Below, piece after piece: positions 1 to 5,991 of a stretch of DNA of 10,732 nucleotides (position 1 is the first letter of the stretch; each line of letters begins with the position of its first letter). A program made the position numbers and the translations under genes. The DNA comes from Actinomycetota bacterium (GTDB lineage: Bacteria; Actinomycetota; Acidimicrobiia; Acidimicrobiales; Ilumatobacteraceae), in contig WLFB01000023.1 of assembly GCA_009703975.1 (NCBI GenBank), forward strand, positions 1 to 10,732. Direction: 5' to 3'. The notes under the pieces were generated by a model, which saw nothing but the letters and a program-made list of their open reading frames with translations, was not told the DNA's origin and did no database searches.

Positions 1-32
1 AGAAACTAATTGTTAGTGCTCGCATACGCTGA
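1..32 (+). CDS. Possible 3' tail of an upstream gene (partial)
   Basis: Reading from position 3, one frame stays open for nine codons (K L I V S A R I R) and ends in TGA at 30-32, five bases before the gpsA start. The other two + frames close at once. It may be the end of the preceding gene of the same operon, but nine residues are too few to name it. A chance open frame is equally possible. Confidence 0.25.
   Translation, partial: KLIVSARIR
25..30 (+). promoter_or_regulatory. Candidate -10 element of gpsA (leaderless)
   Basis: TACGCT fits the actinobacterial -10 pattern TAnnnT and lies 7 nt before the GTG start, so the transcript would begin at about the start codon. A GAGGG at 31-35 is only 2 nt from the GTG, too close for a normal Shine-Dalgarno. 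No clear -35 is visible. Confidence 0.4.
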
Positions 33-37
33 GGGTC

Positions 38-1033
38 GTGAATAGTCATATCGCGGTCATTGGCGCGGGCTCGTGGGGCACGACGGTTGCCAGTGTTGTG
101 GCACAAAATCAGCCGACGATGTTGTGGGCTAGGCGAGATGAACTTGCCAAACAGATCAATACACAACATCAAAATGTCGACTATCTGGGTGGAGCAGTTT
201 TGACCGAGAGTTTGTCATGCTCGGCGAAGTTGCAAGATGTAGTTCAGAATGCAGAGATCGTGATGATGGCGGTGCCATCAAACGGTTTTCGTGAAGTACT
301 CATTGAAGTCGCAAAATATATTTCGCCGAGCGCACCGATCATCAGTCTGACAAAAGGTCTAGAGCGAGAAACCTTGATGCGAATGAGCGAAGTGATTGTT
401 GAAGTTTTGCCGCGCCATAGTGTTGCAGTTTTAACTGGCCCGAATTTGGCGCACGAAATTTTGGCTGGCCAACCTGCCGCCACAGTTGTTGCTTGCGCTG
501 ACGATGAGGTTGCAAAGCAAATTCAAGTGCTGTTAACTCGACCAACTTTGCGCGTGTATACGAACCCTGATGTGCTCGGTTGCGAAATAGGTGGCGTGGT
601 AAAAAATGTAATTGCGATTGCTTCAGGCATTGTTGAAGGAATGGGCTTTGGAGATAACTCAAAAGCGACATTGATTACGCGCGGGCTTGCTGAGATGTCA
701 CGACTTGGTGTCGTTCTTGGTGCTAATCCAAGCACATTTACTGGTTTGGCCGGCATTGGCGATGTCATCGCGACGTGTGCGTCGGCACAAAGCCGTAATA
801 ACGCAGTTGGTGTGCGATTGGGAAGAGGCGAATCAATTGATTCGATTACAGGGTCAATGAAGATGGTCGCTGAAGGCGTCAAGTCTTCACTCTCGGTATC
901 GCAACTCGCGCACCGATACAAAGTTGATATGCCGATCACCCAGCAAGTTGCAGCAGTTTGCGAAGGCACGACAAGTGCGAGCGATGCGATGGTGCAACTG
1001 ATGTCTCGAGCCAGCAAAGCAGAGTTGGATTAA
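38..1033 (+). CDS. gpsA: NAD(P)-dependent glycerol-3-phosphate dehydrogenase
   Basis: Cytosolic enzyme that interconverts dihydroxyacetone phosphate and sn-glycerol 3-phosphate, the backbone precursor of phospholipids. The 331 residues match the usual full length of GpsA. The N-terminal Rossmann fold carries GAGSWG at 9-14. LTKGLE (104-109) and LTGPN (132-136) line the cofactor and substrate site. The catalytic lysine lies in VVKN (K189), followed by the helical C-terminal domain with GLAGIGD (236-242) and SRNN (252-255). The start is GTG, chosen because the Rossmann strand follows at once. The stop TAA overlaps the ATG of the next gene by one base (TAATG), so translation of the two is probably coupled. 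The family call is secure. NADH versus NADPH preference cannot be read from the sequence. Confidence 0.96.
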   Translation: MNSHIAVIGAGSWGTTVASVVAQNQPTMLWARRDELAKQINTQHQNVDYLGGAVLTESLSCSAKLQDVVQNAEIVMMAVPSNGFREVLIEVAKYISPSAPIISLTKGLERETLMRMSEVIVEVLPRHSVAVLTGPNLAHEILAGQPAATVVACADDEVAKQIQVLLTRPTLRVYTNPDVLGCEIGGVVKNVIAIASGIVEGMGFGDNSKATLITRGLAEMSRLGVVLGANPSTFTGLAGIGDVIATCASAQSRNNAVGVRLGRGESIDSITGSMKMVAEGVKSSLSVSQLAHRYKVDMPITQQVAAVCEGTTSASDAMVQLMSRASKAELD

Positions 1034-2250
1034 TGCTTACAGTAGGTGTGCGCGGAGCGCAGTGGCAAAGCGAAGTCACGCCGTGGGGTGACGTATTGGT
1101 TGATGACAAAGTTCGTTTGCGATGGTTTATCGCCGCAGATGATCGCTGGTATGAGCCAGCTCGTGAAACAACTATTCGTCAGCGACAAGTTTCTGGGGTG
1201 CCGGTGATTGAGACTCGGCTAAAAGTTCCGGGTGGCGATGCAGTGCAACGCGTTTATGGTGCTGCAAATTTTGGTGGCGTCGTAGTTGTTGAAATTTATA
1301 ACGACTCATCGTTGCCGTTTGCTGTGGCGTTTGATCGTGCAGATATTTCAACGATGCGTGAACCGAGCCCAACTGGGGTGCAAGGCATTGACTTGCCAAG
1401 TGGCAGTGTCGTGTTTCCGGTGGGGCATCACGCCACATTGCGCGCGGCAATTCGAATTGGTGCGGCTAATAAAATTTCGGGAAAACTTACGGCCAGTGAA
1501 CTCGATGCGTTGCCAGGTTATGAACAAGTTGAACGCGGGTGGATTGCCGCATTACAAGTTTCTAGCCGTGTTGATCTGCCTGAACTTTCTTGGTCAACAT
1601 TGCTGACGCAAAAACGTTGCGATATTTTGCTCAGTGAACCGGAAGTATCTGATCGCCAATCTGATGATGTCGAATTTATTTTGGATATTGCCGAGCGCGT
1701 TCGGCTCGGTGACAAACCTGACCAGTGGGCGAGCGATGTCGCCATCGCCGCCGAAAGAGTCATCAAGAGTTGCGCTCGAAAAAAAGCTGTGCAATGGGAT
1801 GAAGATCGTGCGATCTTGGCTGCCGGCATGGTTCTTGACCGCGCCGGCGAGAGCCGTGGGCGCGACGACGTGGCGCGAGTTTGGGCAAATCTGCCTGAGT
1901 CTGATGTGTCGCGCGAAATGACTGCGCTTACAAATTCAAGGCGTTGCCCATCATGGATTGAATCGCAACTTGTAGCGCAACGTCGCGACGGCAATATTGA
2001 TATTTGCCCACGCGGGATTGATGAATCTTGGCTTGGAGTCAACTTTGAATGTCACAAACTGATGGCAACACCGCTTCACACAATTTCGTATGCAGTGCGC
2101 TGGCATGGTGAGCGACCTGCATTGTTATGGGATATTGACGGACCAACCGGGGTTCGTGTCGTGGCTAGCGCTATCGACAAAACTTTTTCAAGTACTGATA
2201 TTCGCGGTGAAACGTTACTCAGTGGATTTGAAAATGTCAGAACGAAATAG
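1033..2250 (+). CDS. Conserved hypothetical protein, operon partner of gpsA and selD
   Basis: A 405-residue protein that I do not recognise. The frame is also open upstream to 958, but the ATG at 1033 overlaps the gpsA stop by one base and is followed by a plausible N-terminus, so this start is preferred. There is no signal peptide and no membrane segment. The first 170 residues are rich in beta-strand, with many V/W/D residues and a segment like an aminotransfer or sugar-binding beta-sandwich (VVVEIYNDSSLPFAVAFD). The middle (about 210-310) is charged and helical. The C-terminus returns to short strands around a WHGERPALLWDIDGP segment. The coding pattern and GC match the neighbours, so it looks native. 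Its place between gpsA and selD does not fix a role. No catalytic motif was identified. Confidence 0.8.
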   Translation: MLTVGVRGAQWQSEVTPWGDVLVDDKVRLRWFIAADDRWYEPARETTIRQRQVSGVPVIETRLKVPGGDAVQRVYGAANFGGVVVVEIYNDSSLPFAVAFDRADISTMREPSPTGVQGIDLPSGSVVFPVGHHATLRAAIRIGAANKISGKLTASELDALPGYEQVERGWIAALQVSSRVDLPELSWSTLLTQKRCDILLSEPEVSDRQSDDVEFILDIAERVRLGDKPDQWASDVAIAAERVIKSCARKKAVQWDEDRAILAAGMVLDRAGESRGRDDVARVWANLPESDVSREMTALTNSRRCPSWIESQLVAQRRDGNIDICPRGIDESWLGVNFECHKLMATPLHTISYAVRWHGERPALLWDIDGPTGVRVVASAIDKTFSSTDIRGETLLSGFENVRTK

Positions 2251-2259
2251 GGTGATGAT

Positions 2260-3309
2260 ATGAGTTCGGCAAGTGCACAGTTTTCTGTGCCGATCAGATT
2301 AACTGAGTGGACATCGTGTGGTGGATGCGCCGCTAAATGGGGTGCATCATTACTGACAGATCTCGTCACCGAACTTGCAAACGGTGCTCAGCCATCACTT
2401 GATCCGGCACTATTAGTTGGCTTAGCGCCGTTTGACGATGCTGCGGTTTATCAAGTCAGTGAAGATGTTGCTTTAGTTAGCACAACTGATTTTTTTCCGC
2501 CGCTTGTTGACGACCCAGATGATTTTGGTGCGATCTCGGCAGCCAACGCATGTAGCGATGTTTTTGCAATGGGTGGACGAGTTGTGATGGCTGTAAACAT
2601 CGCTGCTTTCCCCGAGCACTTTCCGCGTGAGGCTATTTCAATTATTTTTGCCGCCGCTGCGCGAGTGGTGGCGCAAGCTGGTGGATCTGTTGCTGGTGGT
2701 CACACAATTCGCAACCCAGAGCCGATCTTCGGGCTTGCTGTGCAGGGCGTTGTTGATCCTAAAAAAATATTTCGCAAAGCCGGAGCCAAGGCTGGTGACA
2801 TCGCACTTCTTTCTAAACCACTCGGCACCGGTTTGACGCTTGCCGCTGGCACCGACTCAGAAAAACTCGTGGCAATTGCTGGCATGCGCCAATTGAATCG
2901 CCAAGCCGCTGAGCAGTTGCAACAACTCGGTGCTGCTGTGCATGGCGTTACAGATGTGACCGGATACGGGCTTGCAGGTCACGGCTGGGAGATGGCGCAA
3001 CGCTCGGGCGTGCAGCTGGTGCTTAACTCATCGGCGTTTCGCGCATACCCAGGTGCACTTGAAGCCGCGCAACGCGGTGTGCGCACCGGTGGCGACCCAC
3101 GCAATCGAACTTATGTAGACGGTCACTTTTTCGTAGATGATAAAAACTTTGATGATGACGCACACGTTGCATTATGTATGGATCCGCAAACTAGTGGCGG
3201 GTTACTTGCCGCCGTAACATCAGAGGCTGCCGAGAAACTTTTGCAAGACAAAATGTGGTGGCAAGTGGGTGAGTTCGCTGCAGTGAGTGCGAGCGTACGG
3301 CTGCATTAA
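2260..3309 (+). CDS. selD: Selenide, water dikinase (selenophosphate synthetase)
   Basis: Makes selenophosphate, the selenium donor, from selenide and ATP with release of AMP and phosphate. It serves selenocysteine synthesis, 2-selenouridine in tRNA, or the selenium cofactor of some molybdenum hydroxylases. The N-terminal glycine-rich loop reads SCGGCAAKW: C23 takes the place of the catalytic Cys/Sec and K26 that of the essential lysine, so this is a cysteine form, not a selenoprotein. The PurM-like ATP-binding parts follow: DDAAVY (about 54-59), STTDFFPPLVDDP (about 74-86), AANACSDVFAMGG (95-107), GGHTIRNPEP (about 145-154) and TDVTGYGLAGHG (about 232-243). The C-terminal MDPQTSGGLL completes the family. 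At 349 residues it is full length. AGGG at 2249-2252 gives a usable ribosome binding site 7 nt before the ATG. None of selA, selB, the tRNA-Sec gene or mnmH is in the window, so the downstream use of selenium is unknown. Confidence 0.95.
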   Translation: MSSASAQFSVPIRLTEWTSCGGCAAKWGASLLTDLVTELANGAQPSLDPALLVGLAPFDDAAVYQVSEDVALVSTTDFFPPLVDDPDDFGAISAANACSDVFAMGGRVVMAVNIAAFPEHFPREAISIIFAAAARVVAQAGGSVAGGHTIRNPEPIFGLAVQGVVDPKKIFRKAGAKAGDIALLSKPLGTGLTLAAGTDSEKLVAIAGMRQLNRQAAEQLQQLGAAVHGVTDVTGYGLAGHGWEMAQRSGVQLVLNSSAFRAYPGALEAAQRGVRTGGDPRNRTYVDGHFFVDDKNFDDDAHVALCMDPQTSGGLLAAVTSEAAEKLLQDKMWWQVGEFAAVSASVRLH

Positions 3310-3310
3310 T

Positions 3311-3976
3311 TTGAAAAAAATTAAGCCGTGGCCCGATGCGTCGCGTGAACGTGCGTTGCATCAAAATGGTGCGAGAACAATTGTCGGCATTGACGAAGTC
3401 GGTAAAGGTAGTTGGGCTGGGCCGCTCGTGATTGGCATTGCAATGTTGAGCGACGATGTGATTTTTGGTGATCAGCCGGCGGTTGCGCTTGGTGGCGTGC
3501 GCGACTCGAAACAGCTATTAGAAGCGAAGCGTGAAGCAATGTTTGATGAAGTTTCAGCGAAGTGTCTTAAATGGTCAACAGGTTTAGCAACAGCCGCAGA
3601 GTGCGACGAACTCGGCATGGTTGCGGCGCAACGGTTGGCAACTACTCGCGGGTTCGCCGCGCTGGGTTTAAATGTTGACGTAGCAATCGTCGATGGCCGT
3701 TGGGACTTTGTTTCACCGCACGCACGCAAAGTTGTTCTTGAAGTGAAAGCCGATGTCAGTTGTGTTTCTGTTTCGGCAGCATCAGTGTTGGCAAAAGTTA
3801 CACGAGACCGAATGATGCGCGAGTCAGCCAATGATTATCCGCAGTGGCATTTTGAAACGAACAAGGGCTATCCGTGCCCTAAGCACCGCACGGCTCTGCA
3901 GGGTTATGGTCCCTGCGCGATTCATCGCAAATCGTGGGCGTTCATGCCCAACTACGTGCCCTGGCTAGCTAATTAA
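3311..3976 (+). CDS. rnhB: Ribonuclease HII
   Basis: Endonuclease that cuts RNA in RNA-DNA hybrids and starts removal of single ribonucleotides from DNA. GIDEVGKGSWAGPL near residues 26-39 carries the first two metal ligands (D28, E29). VDG supplies D128 and AKVTRD supplies D166, so the D-E-D-D set is complete. The family signature near the C-terminus, NKGYPCPKHRTAL followed by IHRKSW, is intact. With the TTG start at 3311 the protein has 221 residues, normal for the family, and begins one base after the selD stop, which suggests translational coupling. A GTG at 3287 inside selD is an alternative start that would add eight residues. There is no clear Shine-Dalgarno for either. The gene ends in a hairpin facing a convergent gene, so it probably closes the gpsA-selD-rnhB transcription unit. 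Confidence 0.94.
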   Translation: MKKIKPWPDASRERALHQNGARTIVGIDEVGKGSWAGPLVIGIAMLSDDVIFGDQPAVALGGVRDSKQLLEAKREAMFDEVSAKCLKWSTGLATAAECDELGMVAAQRLATTRGFAALGLNVDVAIVDGRWDFVSPHARKVVLEVKADVSCVSVSAASVLAKVTRDRMMRESANDYPQWHFETNKGYPCPKHRTALQGYGPCAIHRKSWAFMPNYVPWLAN

Positions 3977-3988
3977 ATAGCTAGCTAG
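3961..3988. terminator. Candidate bidirectional terminator hairpin
   Basis: GCTAGCTA (3964-3971) pairs perfectly with TAGCTAGC (3978-3985) around the 6-nt loop ATTAAA. A G·U pair and two further pairs extend the stem to 3961-3988. It sits across the stop codons of two convergent genes (rnhB and the acyl-CoA dehydrogenase), where a shared terminator is expected. There is no U-tract on either strand, so classic intrinsic termination is not assured. Confidence 0.4.
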
Positions 3989-5249
3989 CTTGCGTGCCGA
4001 CTTTGATGTCACGAAACGCAGATTTTGAATCAATGCCTGTGTCTTTTGGTAAACCAAGCACGCGCTCACCGACAATATTGCGCATCACCTCATCTGATCC
4101 GCCTGCAATTCGCATGCCAGGTGCACCAAGTAGAAACTGACTCCACGAGTAGGTGCCCCACTCGCCAGTGTCAGCTTGCAGTTTGCTGCCCAAGACAAGG
4201 CACAAGAAATCATTCATCCGCTTTTGATTTTCGACCAATGCCATTTTGGCGATCGACATTTCAGGGCCAGGTGTTTGACCAGCACGAATTTTATCCATTG
4301 CTCGCTGGTTGTTGTAGCCAGCAACTTTGGTGCGAATGAAAAGATCAGCCATTTTTTCGCGCACGATCGGGTCTTTTGTCAAGCCAAAGTGTTGCACCAT
4401 CGCTTGAATTCGCGTGAACGCAGAAACTTCACCACCACTTGAAGTGCCAATTGATGCACGCTCGTTCATTAAAGTTGTCAGCGCTACGCCCCAACCATTA
4501 TTGACCTCGCCGAGACGATAACTATCGGGCACGCGTACTTCGTTGTAAAACACTTCGTTGAAACTTGCGCCACCAGTCATTTGGCGAAGCGGACGAATCT
4601 CGACACCAGGTGCGTGCATGTCGACAATGAAACCAGTAAGTCCCTTGTGTTTTGGCAAACCTGGGTCGGTGCGACAAATAATTTCGCCGATGTCGCTGTA
4701 TTGCGCACCCGATGTCCAAACTTTTTGACCAGTGATAATCCATTCATCACCATCGCGTTCGGCTTTTGTTTGCAGTGATGCAAGATCGCTACCTGCGCCA
4801 GGCTCAGAAAATAACTGACACGCGACAATGTCGGCACGCCACATTGCACGAAGAAACTTTTCGCGGGCTTCGTCAGTGGCGTGCGCGAGAATTGTTGGCG
4901 CGACCATGCCTAATCCAATTTGAAATATTGATTGATTCGGAACCTTGTATTGCGACTCAGCTTTGTTGTATGCCTTTTCGAATTCGTTGGTTAGACCGGC
5001 GCCGCCATATTGAGTTGGTCCGGTTATCCAGCCGAAGCCGGCATCGAATTTTTGTTGACGCCACTTTTTGGCGCGCTCGACTAACTCGTCTTCGGATTGT
5101 TTGCTGCGTTCTTCGAACATCGAAACATTGTCAGAGCCTTCGCCCCAGACGAAAGCCTTCTGAGATTCGCGTGATTCGGCGTTGGCGGCAAGAAACTTAT
5201 GGGCGTCGGCCGTGAATTGGTCAATAGATTGTTTATTAGGTGCATCCAT
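3981..5249 (-). CDS. Acyl-CoA dehydrogenase family protein
   Basis: FAD flavoprotein expected to form the trans-2,3 double bond of an acyl-CoA and pass electrons to electron-transfer flavoprotein. At 422 residues it has the usual three-part fold. An N-terminal helical domain is followed by a middle beta-domain with CQLFSEPGAGSDL (144-156), which contacts FAD and substrate, and ITGQKVWTSGA (172-182). The C-terminal helical bundle has IAGGSDEVMRNIVGERVLGLP (381-401). The catalytic glutamate of medium-chain enzymes (YEGT motif) is replaced by Gly in IAGGSDE. E263 in LMNERASIG may serve instead, as the equivalent glutamate does in isovaleryl-CoA and long-chain enzymes; this is inference. The substrate is unknown; related FadE-type enzymes act on fatty acids, sterol side chains or other acyl-CoAs. 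It is a single gene in its orientation. Its ATG has no Shine-Dalgarno. Confidence 0.93.
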   Translation of the reverse strand: MDAPNKQSIDQFTADAHKFLAANAESRESQKAFVWGEGSDNVSMFEERSKQSEDELVERAKKWRQQKFDAGFGWITGPTQYGGAGLTNEFEKAYNKAESQYKVPNQSIFQIGLGMVAPTILAHATDEAREKFLRAMWRADIVACQLFSEPGAGSDLASLQTKAERDGDEWIITGQKVWTSGAQYSDIGEIICRTDPGLPKHKGLTGFIVDMHAPGVEIRPLRQMTGGASFNEVFYNEVRVPDSYRLGEVNNGWGVALTTLMNERASIGTSSGGEVSAFTRIQAMVQHFGLTKDPIVREKMADLFIRTKVAGYNNQRAMDKIRAGQTPGPEMSIAKMALVENQKRMNDFLCLVLGSKLQADTGEWGTYSWSQFLLGAPGMRIAGGSDEVMRNIVGERVLGLPKDTGIDSKSAFRDIKVGTQAS

Positions 5250-5257
5250 GGCGTATA

Positions 5258-5263
5258 ACCGTA
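5258..5263 (-). promoter_or_regulatory. Candidate -10 element of the acyl-CoA dehydrogenase gene
   Basis: On the minus strand TACGGT stands 8 nt before the ATG, the same arrangement seen before other genes of this window. It would give a leaderless or nearly leaderless mRNA. No -35 is obvious. Confidence 0.35.
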
Positions 5264-5285
5264 GTTGTGATTTGGCAATTTGATG

Positions 5286-5340
5286 AAAGCGTAAAAACTC
5301 GCAGAAAATTCACGGAAAACCTGCAAAAAACTGATAAAAA
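5286..5340. promoter_or_regulatory. Phased A-tracts (predicted bent DNA, UP-element-like)
   Basis: Six runs of 3-6 A's on the + strand lie at 5286-5288, 5293-5297, 5305-5308, 5316-5319, 5325-5330 and 5336-5340. The last five centres are 10-11.5 nt apart, close to one helical turn. Such phasing bends DNA. The block lies just upstream of the expected -35 region of the Nfu-domain gene and between two divergent promoters. Confidence 0.45.
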
Positions 5341-5364
5341 CGTGCGCCGTGCCTGAGTTTTGAC

Positions 5365-5370
5365 TAGCCT
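5365..5370 (+). promoter_or_regulatory. Candidate -10 element of the Nfu-domain gene
   Basis: TAGCCT lies 7 nt before the GTG at 5378, matching TAGTCT-7 nt-GTG of dnaE2. This geometry decided the start chosen for the gene, so it is not independent evidence of that start. Confidence 0.4.
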
Positions 5371-5377
5371 GCCTCGG

Positions 5378-5833
5378 GTGGGTCAGCCAGTAGATGTCAA
5401 GCAAACTGCAGCCGGGGTAGCGGGCCGAATTCGGTTTGAACTAAATCGCACTTTGACTGGGCAAGGTCACGAGAGATTCACGAGTGCCTCGCAAGCGATC
5501 GGCCCACGCCCAGCAGCTGAATTGGCGCGAAGGTTGTTTAGCAGTGGTGTAGTAACCGGGGTTCATTTGTTTGCAAACATCGTCACGGTTGACCTTGTGC
5601 CAGGTTCACGCGATGGTGATTTAGCGCAGATTGTCACTGATTTGCATCAATATTGGAAGCCGGGCATGAAACCGCCGAGCGTCGAAGAATTGATGGCTAA
5701 AGTCGCACCTGCGGTGGTTGAAGCTGTATCTAATGACAGTTCGGCGCCAGAACTCAGCGCCGCCGAAAAATTAATCCCACCACATTTATTGGCCAGAAGC
5801 AGAGCCGCACGAAGTAAGGCTCAAGCTAACTAG
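5378..5833 (+). CDS. Stand-alone Nfu/NifU N-terminal domain protein
   Basis: The protein matches the N-terminal domain of Nfu iron-sulfur scaffold proteins. Near the N-terminus it reads RIRFELNRTLTGQGHERF, then GPRPAAELARRLFSSGVVTGVHLFANIVTVDL, the typical strand-helix-strand core (helix with AxxLARxLF, then GVxxVxxxxNxVTV). The C-terminal NifU domain with its CxxC cluster ligands is missing, and the protein has no cysteine at all, so it cannot itself carry a cluster through thiolates. It may be an adaptor in iron-sulfur or related assembly; this is inference. With GTG 5378 it has 151 residues; TTG 5360 would add six. The last 45 residues are Ala/Ser/Arg/Lys-rich, low in complexity and probably unstructured. 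The final codons lie inside a 29-nt tandem repeat that continues past the stop. Confidence 0.75.
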   Translation: MGQPVDVKQTAAGVAGRIRFELNRTLTGQGHERFTSASQAIGPRPAAELARRLFSSGVVTGVHLFANIVTVDLVPGSRDGDLAQIVTDLHQYWKPGMKPPSVEELMAKVAPAVVEAVSNDSSAPELSAAEKLIPPHLLARSRAARSKAQAN

Positions 5834-5903
5834 CCGCACGCAGTAAAGCGCTAGCTAACTAGACAACTAACTAGACGCACGACGTAAAGTGTAAATTAAC
5901 TGA
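5805..5903 (+). repeat. Degenerate 29-nt tandem repeat, three units
   Basis: Unit 1 (5805-5833) ends exactly with the stop codon of the Nfu-domain gene. Unit 2 (5834-5862) matches it at 25 of 29 positions. After a 12-nt spacer (5863-5874) that repeats the AACTAG end, unit 3 (5875-5903) matches unit 2 at about 19 of 29. All share GCACG-n-n-GTAA-n-G and TAACT near the end. Since 29 is not a multiple of three, the copies are not coding. Confidence 0.75.
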
Positions 5904-5931
5904 ATGATTAGTTATTTTATATTTGATAAAT

Positions 5932-5952
5932 TTGTGAAGTAATTTTTCACAA
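5932..5952. promoter_or_regulatory. Candidate operator upstream of the B12-binding regulator gene
   Basis: A perfect dyad, TTGTGAA (5932-5938) and TTCACAA (5946-5952) with a 7-nt centre, lies about 27 nt upstream of the proposed -10. It resembles a CRP-type site but the TGTGA/TCACA spacing is 9 rather than 6. It could bind the downstream regulator itself (autoregulation) or another factor. As an RNA hairpin it would be weak. Confidence 0.4.
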
Positions 5953-5978
5953 GCGCTCATCACTGATGAAAAATAAAG

Positions 5979-5984
5979 TACCAT
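5979..5984 (+). promoter_or_regulatory. Candidate -10 element of the HTH/B12 regulator gene
   Basis: TACCAT lies 7 nt before the TTG start at 5992, predicting a leaderless transcript. No Shine-Dalgarno precedes the TTG. Confidence 0.45.
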
Positions 5985-5991
5985 AAAAGTC

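Noticed and set aside
523..1017. 164-codon minus-strand open frame inside gpsA
   Set aside because: It is antisense to a clearly recognised gene, has no family pattern and reads as a shadow of gpsA codons.
958..1032. Longer N-terminus for the unknown gene (start at 958)
   Set aside because: It would lie inside the gpsA C-terminal coding region, and the ATG at 1033 overlaps the gpsA stop in a typical coupled TAATG arrangement.
1518..2042. 174-codon minus-strand open frame opposite the unknown gene
   Set aside because: Ser/Arg-rich shadow composition without start signals; the + strand frame is the one linked to gpsA and selD.
4766..5215. 149-codon + strand open frame inside the acyl-CoA dehydrogenase
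   Set aside because: Antisense to a conserved gene; the composition (many Arg, Cys, Leu) is typical of a shadow frame.
5360..5365. TTGACT as a -35 element for the Nfu gene
   Set aside because: No -10-like hexamer is found at 16-18 nt downstream before a plausible start; it lies beside the better TAGCCT -10.
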